Origin: JBBDWZ01 sp050732575
Lineage (GTDB): Bacteria; Gemmatimonadota; Gemmatimonadetes; Longimicrobiales; RSA9
Assembly (NCBI GenBank): GCA_050732575.1
Contig: JBOHRF010000097.1
Location: forward strand, 1 to 16,214
Direction of reading: 5' to 3'
Length of the DNA: 16,214 nt
How positions within the stretch are numbered: the first letter of the stretch is position 1; every line of letters starts with the position of its first letter. Both the position numbers and the translations under genes were made by a program. The notes beneath the pieces are model-generated. The model saw only the letters and a program-made list of their open reading frames with translations. It ran no database searches and was not told the DNA's origin. This document shows, one piece after another, positions 14,004 to 16,214 of this stretch.

Positions 14004-14042
14004 AGGCTTTCGACGGCAAGTTGCGGTCGGAAGCCTTTTTTT
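14004..14042 (+). terminator. Rho-independent terminator of ssrA
   Basis: AGGCTTTCGAC (14004-14014) pairs with GTCGGAAGCCT (14026-14036) with one G-T pair, and runs straight into a T tract (14036-14042). It begins three bases after the tmRNA 3' end. The clearest terminator in the window. Confidence 0.9.
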
Positions 14043-14170
14043 GGCGCTATGGGAACCTCAGTCGCGAACGCGCCAGAAATCCCATGCATCGTGCAGTTCG
14101 CGCCGACCTACTGGACTGGGTGAGCGCGCAGCGCATTATTCAGGAAGCACGCACCCCACGAAAGTCGTGA

Positions 14171-15577
14171 ATGCGCCTGATCCCGCTGCTGGCTCTTTGC
14201 CTGACTGCGCCCGCTCTGACCACTGGGCAATCAGTCCGGGGCACGATCACCGGCTTGGTTCATGACAGCACTCAGGCTCGGCCCCTGGTGGGCGCCAGTG
14301 TCATGATCGCGGGGCTGGCCCAGCGCACAGTAACGGATTCGGCCGGCCGATTCCGCCTTTTGGAAGTCCCAACGGGCACCGTGCAACTGTTTTTTCTGCA
14401 CGCCCGCCTGGATACCCTCGGATACACACCCCGAAACGTGACGGTCGAGATAACGTCGAGTTCCACCCAGGAAGTTTTGCTTGCGCTGCCGTCATCCGAA
14501 ACCATGGCGCGTGAAGGGTGTGGTACGGAAAACACAACCAGCCGGTTGCTCGAGGGTGTGGTGACAACGCTTTCTGGTGGCGCACCGGTGGCCAACGCCG
14601 AAGTCGCTATTCGCTGGCGAGGTGGCAGTGCCGTTGACACGACGGGGCTCTACGGCGGCTATCGATTCTGTGCCCTTCCGGCGCGCGAGCGAATTGCCAT
14701 TCACGCATCGCTCCTGGGTCGAAGCAGCGCACAGGAGTGGGTGTCAGCTGATGGTGCTGCTTTTGTCCGGCGCAACATCCGCCTGGATTTCGGCGGTGAT
14801 GCTACGAACGTCAAAACGTCGTTGCGCGCGTCCACCGGCGCGCTGCAGGTAATCGGCCATCTGCGGGACACTCAGTCCAACTCGCCCATAGCCAGCGCTG
14901 CGGTACGACTCGCAAATACGCCCTTCCGGGCTCTCAGCAATGCGCAGGGCGGCTTTGCGTTTGCGCACGTTCCAGCCGGCGATTACTTGCTGGAAGTCGA
15001 ACATCTGGGATATGGCAAGAGAGAGCAGCGCTTCACCTTGCCGCCCGGGGCCTCGGTTGATCTAGAGGTCTTGCTTGCACCGGCGGCCATTGCCGTAAGC
15101 GGCGTGACCGTGCGTGCGTTGACCTCAGAAGCCACAGAGCGGCGCTCGTCAGGGTCCGCAAGTCGTGTATTGGGCGAAGCACAACTCGATGCCGCGCAGG
15201 CCCGGGGCGCTACCATGGCCGACGTGCTGCGCCAGCACATGACCGGGTTGATCATCCGGGAAGGCAACTTCGAGGCTACCGATAGCAATCTGCCGCAAGC
15301 CATTCTGTGCGTGGAATCAAAACGCGGACAGGTCTCTATCACGCCGCAACGAACCCGTCGAAGCGCAGTAACCTATCCGCCCTGTGACATGATTCCCGTG
15401 TTCGTGGATGACAGTCGACTCAGCGCAGCGGGCAATTTCCTGCGCTACACGCCGCTGGACATCTTCGTGCGCATTGAATACTTGCCGGCGTCTGCCGCCG
15501 CCCTGCGTTACGGCCTGAACTCGGAGAACAAAGGCGCGCTCGTCCTGCACACCAAACGCCCGGGCCAGCGGAAGTAG
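14171..15577 (+). CDS. Secreted protein with three carboxypeptidase-regulatory-like domains and a TonB-plug-like end
   Basis: It has 468 residues. A signal peptide (about 1-20, core LIPLLALCLTAPAL) is followed by three beta-sandwich repeats of the carboxypeptidase regulatory-like type at about 22-106 (GTITGLVHDST; VTDSAGRFRLLEVPTGT), 127-205 (GAPVANAEVAI; GLYGGYRFCALP) and 225-303 (SPIASAAVRL; SNAQGGFAFAHVPAGDYLLE). The last 120 residues resemble a TonB-receptor plug: ATMADVLRQHMTGLIIREG (347-365), PVFVDD (409-414) and IEYLPASAAALRYGLN (435-450). There is no beta-barrel, so it is not a full receptor. Such proteins are common in Gemmatimonadota and their role is unknown. The ATG directly follows a TGA of another frame, and the ribosome site is weak. 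Confidence 0.82.
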   Translation: MRLIPLLALCLTAPALTTGQSVRGTITGLVHDSTQARPLVGASVMIAGLAQRTVTDSAGRFRLLEVPTGTVQLFFLHARLDTLGYTPRNVTVEITSSSTQEVLLALPSSETMAREGCGTENTTSRLLEGVVTTLSGGAPVANAEVAIRWRGGSAVDTTGLYGGYRFCALPARERIAIHASLLGRSSAQEWVSADGAAFVRRNIRLDFGGDATNVKTSLRASTGALQVIGHLRDTQSNSPIASAAVRLANTPFRALSNAQGGFAFAHVPAGDYLLEVEHLGYGKREQRFTLPPGASVDLEVLLAPAAIAVSGVTVRALTSEATERRSSGSASRVLGEAQLDAAQARGATMADVLRQHMTGLIIREGNFEATDSNLPQAILCVESKRGQVSITPQRTRRSAVTYPPCDMIPVFVDDSRLSAAGNFLRYTPLDIFVRIEYLPASAAALRYGLNSENKGALVLHTKRPGQRK

Positions 15578-15584
15578 CCGTGGT

Positions 15585-16214
15585 CTAGAAGATCTTGACG
15601 TTCACATTGGGCACAAATTTCTTTGGGTCGGCACGCAGGTCAGCGATCAACGTCTGCAGGTCCACCAACGCTTTCAGGAATTCATCATACATCTTGGAGT
15701 CTGAGGTCAGCTTCTGCAACGTCCCGTTGCCGTTGTTCAGCCGGCTCAGGACCTGACCGAAGTTGCCGATGGCGGAATCCGCCCGACTCACTCCGCTGTA
15801 CAGACTGCGATAGAGCTCATCACTGTTAAGCAGCTTGCCCAGGCTGCCTTGCCCGCGCAGAATCGCTCCGCCCAGGCTGTCCACGCGCGTCACAGCCGCC
15901 ACCACCTGATGGTAGAGCGCGGGATCGCGCATCATGCGGCCAAACGTGCCGTTTGGATTGTTGAACTGCTGTAGAGTACTCTGCAGGTTTTGCGTGGTGG
16001 CCAGCATGCGCGCGTAGAGTTGTTCATTGGTTAACAGCTGCCCCATGGTTCCCTTGCCACGCACCAGGCCACCCGTGATGAGCCGCACGTTGCCGACTGC
16101 CTGACTCGCGCTGTCCAGCAAAGCGCCGCCCCGGGCCAGGAATTGCTCGATGTCCATCACCAACTCGGAGTCGATGGTATCACCTGGCTGCAGAATGTTT
16201 GCCTTACCCGTGCC
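15585..16214 (-). CDS. MCE/MlaD-family protein, 3' part with tandem C-terminal repeats
   Basis: The frame is open to the right edge, so the start and most of the MCE domain are missing; 209 residues are visible. The first residues (GTGKANILQPGDTID) look like the end of an MCE domain. MlaD-type proteins are single-helix-anchored periplasmic subunits of ABC systems that move lipids between membranes. The rest is helical with four related units, each G-(T/S)-x-x-x-(L/M)-(L/M/T) and then (L/M)-Y: GTMGQLL..LY, GTFGRMM..LY, GSLGKLL..LY and GTLQKLT..MY, with starts 34, 34 and 41 residues apart. Similar repeats occur in MCE proteins of this group. It ends 7 bases from the convergent gene at 15577, with no terminator between. 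Confidence 0.82.
   Translation of the reverse strand, partial: GTGKANILQPGDTIDSELVMDIEQFLARGGALLDSASQAVGNVRLITGGLVRGKGTMGQLLTNEQLYARMLATTQNLQSTLQQFNNPNGTFGRMMRDPALYHQVVAAVTRVDSLGGAILRGQGSLGKLLNSDELYRSLYSGVSRADSAIGNFGQVLSRLNNGNGTLQKLTSDSKMYDEFLKALVDLQTLIADLRADPKKFVPNVNVKIF
15669..16058 (-). repeat. Four tandem protein repeats in the MCE protein
   Basis: Protein-level repeats of about 34 residues carrying the G-(T/S)-x-G-x-L-L and L-Y marks. The nucleotide copies have diverged, so this is an old duplication, not a recent DNA repeat. Confidence 0.7.

Noticed and set aside
1..16214. CRISPR array, insertion sequence, prophage or defence island
   Set aside because: No direct-repeat arrays, terminal inverted repeats, transposase, integrase or defence genes seen; the gene content is ordinary chromosomal.

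Overview
The window is GC-rich, densely packed bacterial chromosomal DNA, with no trace of phage, insertion sequence or CRISPR. The gene mix points to Gemmatimonadota or a close relative in the FCB-type lineages. It combines an HPr kinase with a mannose-family PTS, a lone 'NYPNPFNP' FlgD/type IX sorting-like domain protein, secreted carboxypeptidase-regulatory-like proteins including one with a TonB-plug-like end, and an MCE protein with C-terminal repeats. The phylum is an inference from gene content, not a search result. Many starts are GTG or TTG, and 4-base stop/start overlaps are common.

Positions 1-10613 (+) read as one long operon-like block with no clear internal terminator. It opens with the tail of a ribosome hibernation factor (hpf), then HPr kinase (hprK). 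A complete PTS follows: mannose-family EIIA, EIIB, EIIC and EIID, then HPr and Enzyme I. All seven junctions from hpf to Enzyme I overlap or lie within 6 bases. Phosphate should flow PEP -> EI His194 -> HPr His20 -> EIIA His13 -> EIIB His14 -> sugar entering through EIIC/EIID. HprK can act on HPr Ser51. The sugar cannot be told, because no catabolic gene is present. The block continues with metK (TTG start), a bifunctional-nuclease-family protein, a secreted and membrane-anchored protein of unknown role, recO and the selenocysteine elongation factor selB.

Positions 10614-11266 hold an independent unit. A good sigma70-type promoter is followed by a leader of about 105 bases with several possible hairpins and a small exported protein that is little more than a FlgD-like sorting domain. 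A strong hairpin, probably a bidirectional terminator, separates it from a convergent ptsN-like EIIA gene on the minus strand.

Positions 11267-13608: the ptsN-like gene and dusB are divergent and share a compact two-promoter region. dusB looks leaderless. It overlaps larB (nickel-pincer cofactor synthesis) by 4 bases.

Positions 13609-14042 carry the tmRNA gene ssrA, with its own promoter, a readable tag ending ALAA and a strong terminator. After it come a 468-residue secreted protein with three regulatory-like domains and a plug-like end, and, convergent with it and only 7 bases away, the 3' part of an MCE/MlaD-like gene that runs off the right edge.

The most interesting points are the complete, tightly coupled HprK-PTS operon, the mini sorting-domain protein behind a structured leader, the leaderless dusB coupled to larB, and the unusual short tmRNA tag. 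I saw no clearly unprecedented multi-gene system.
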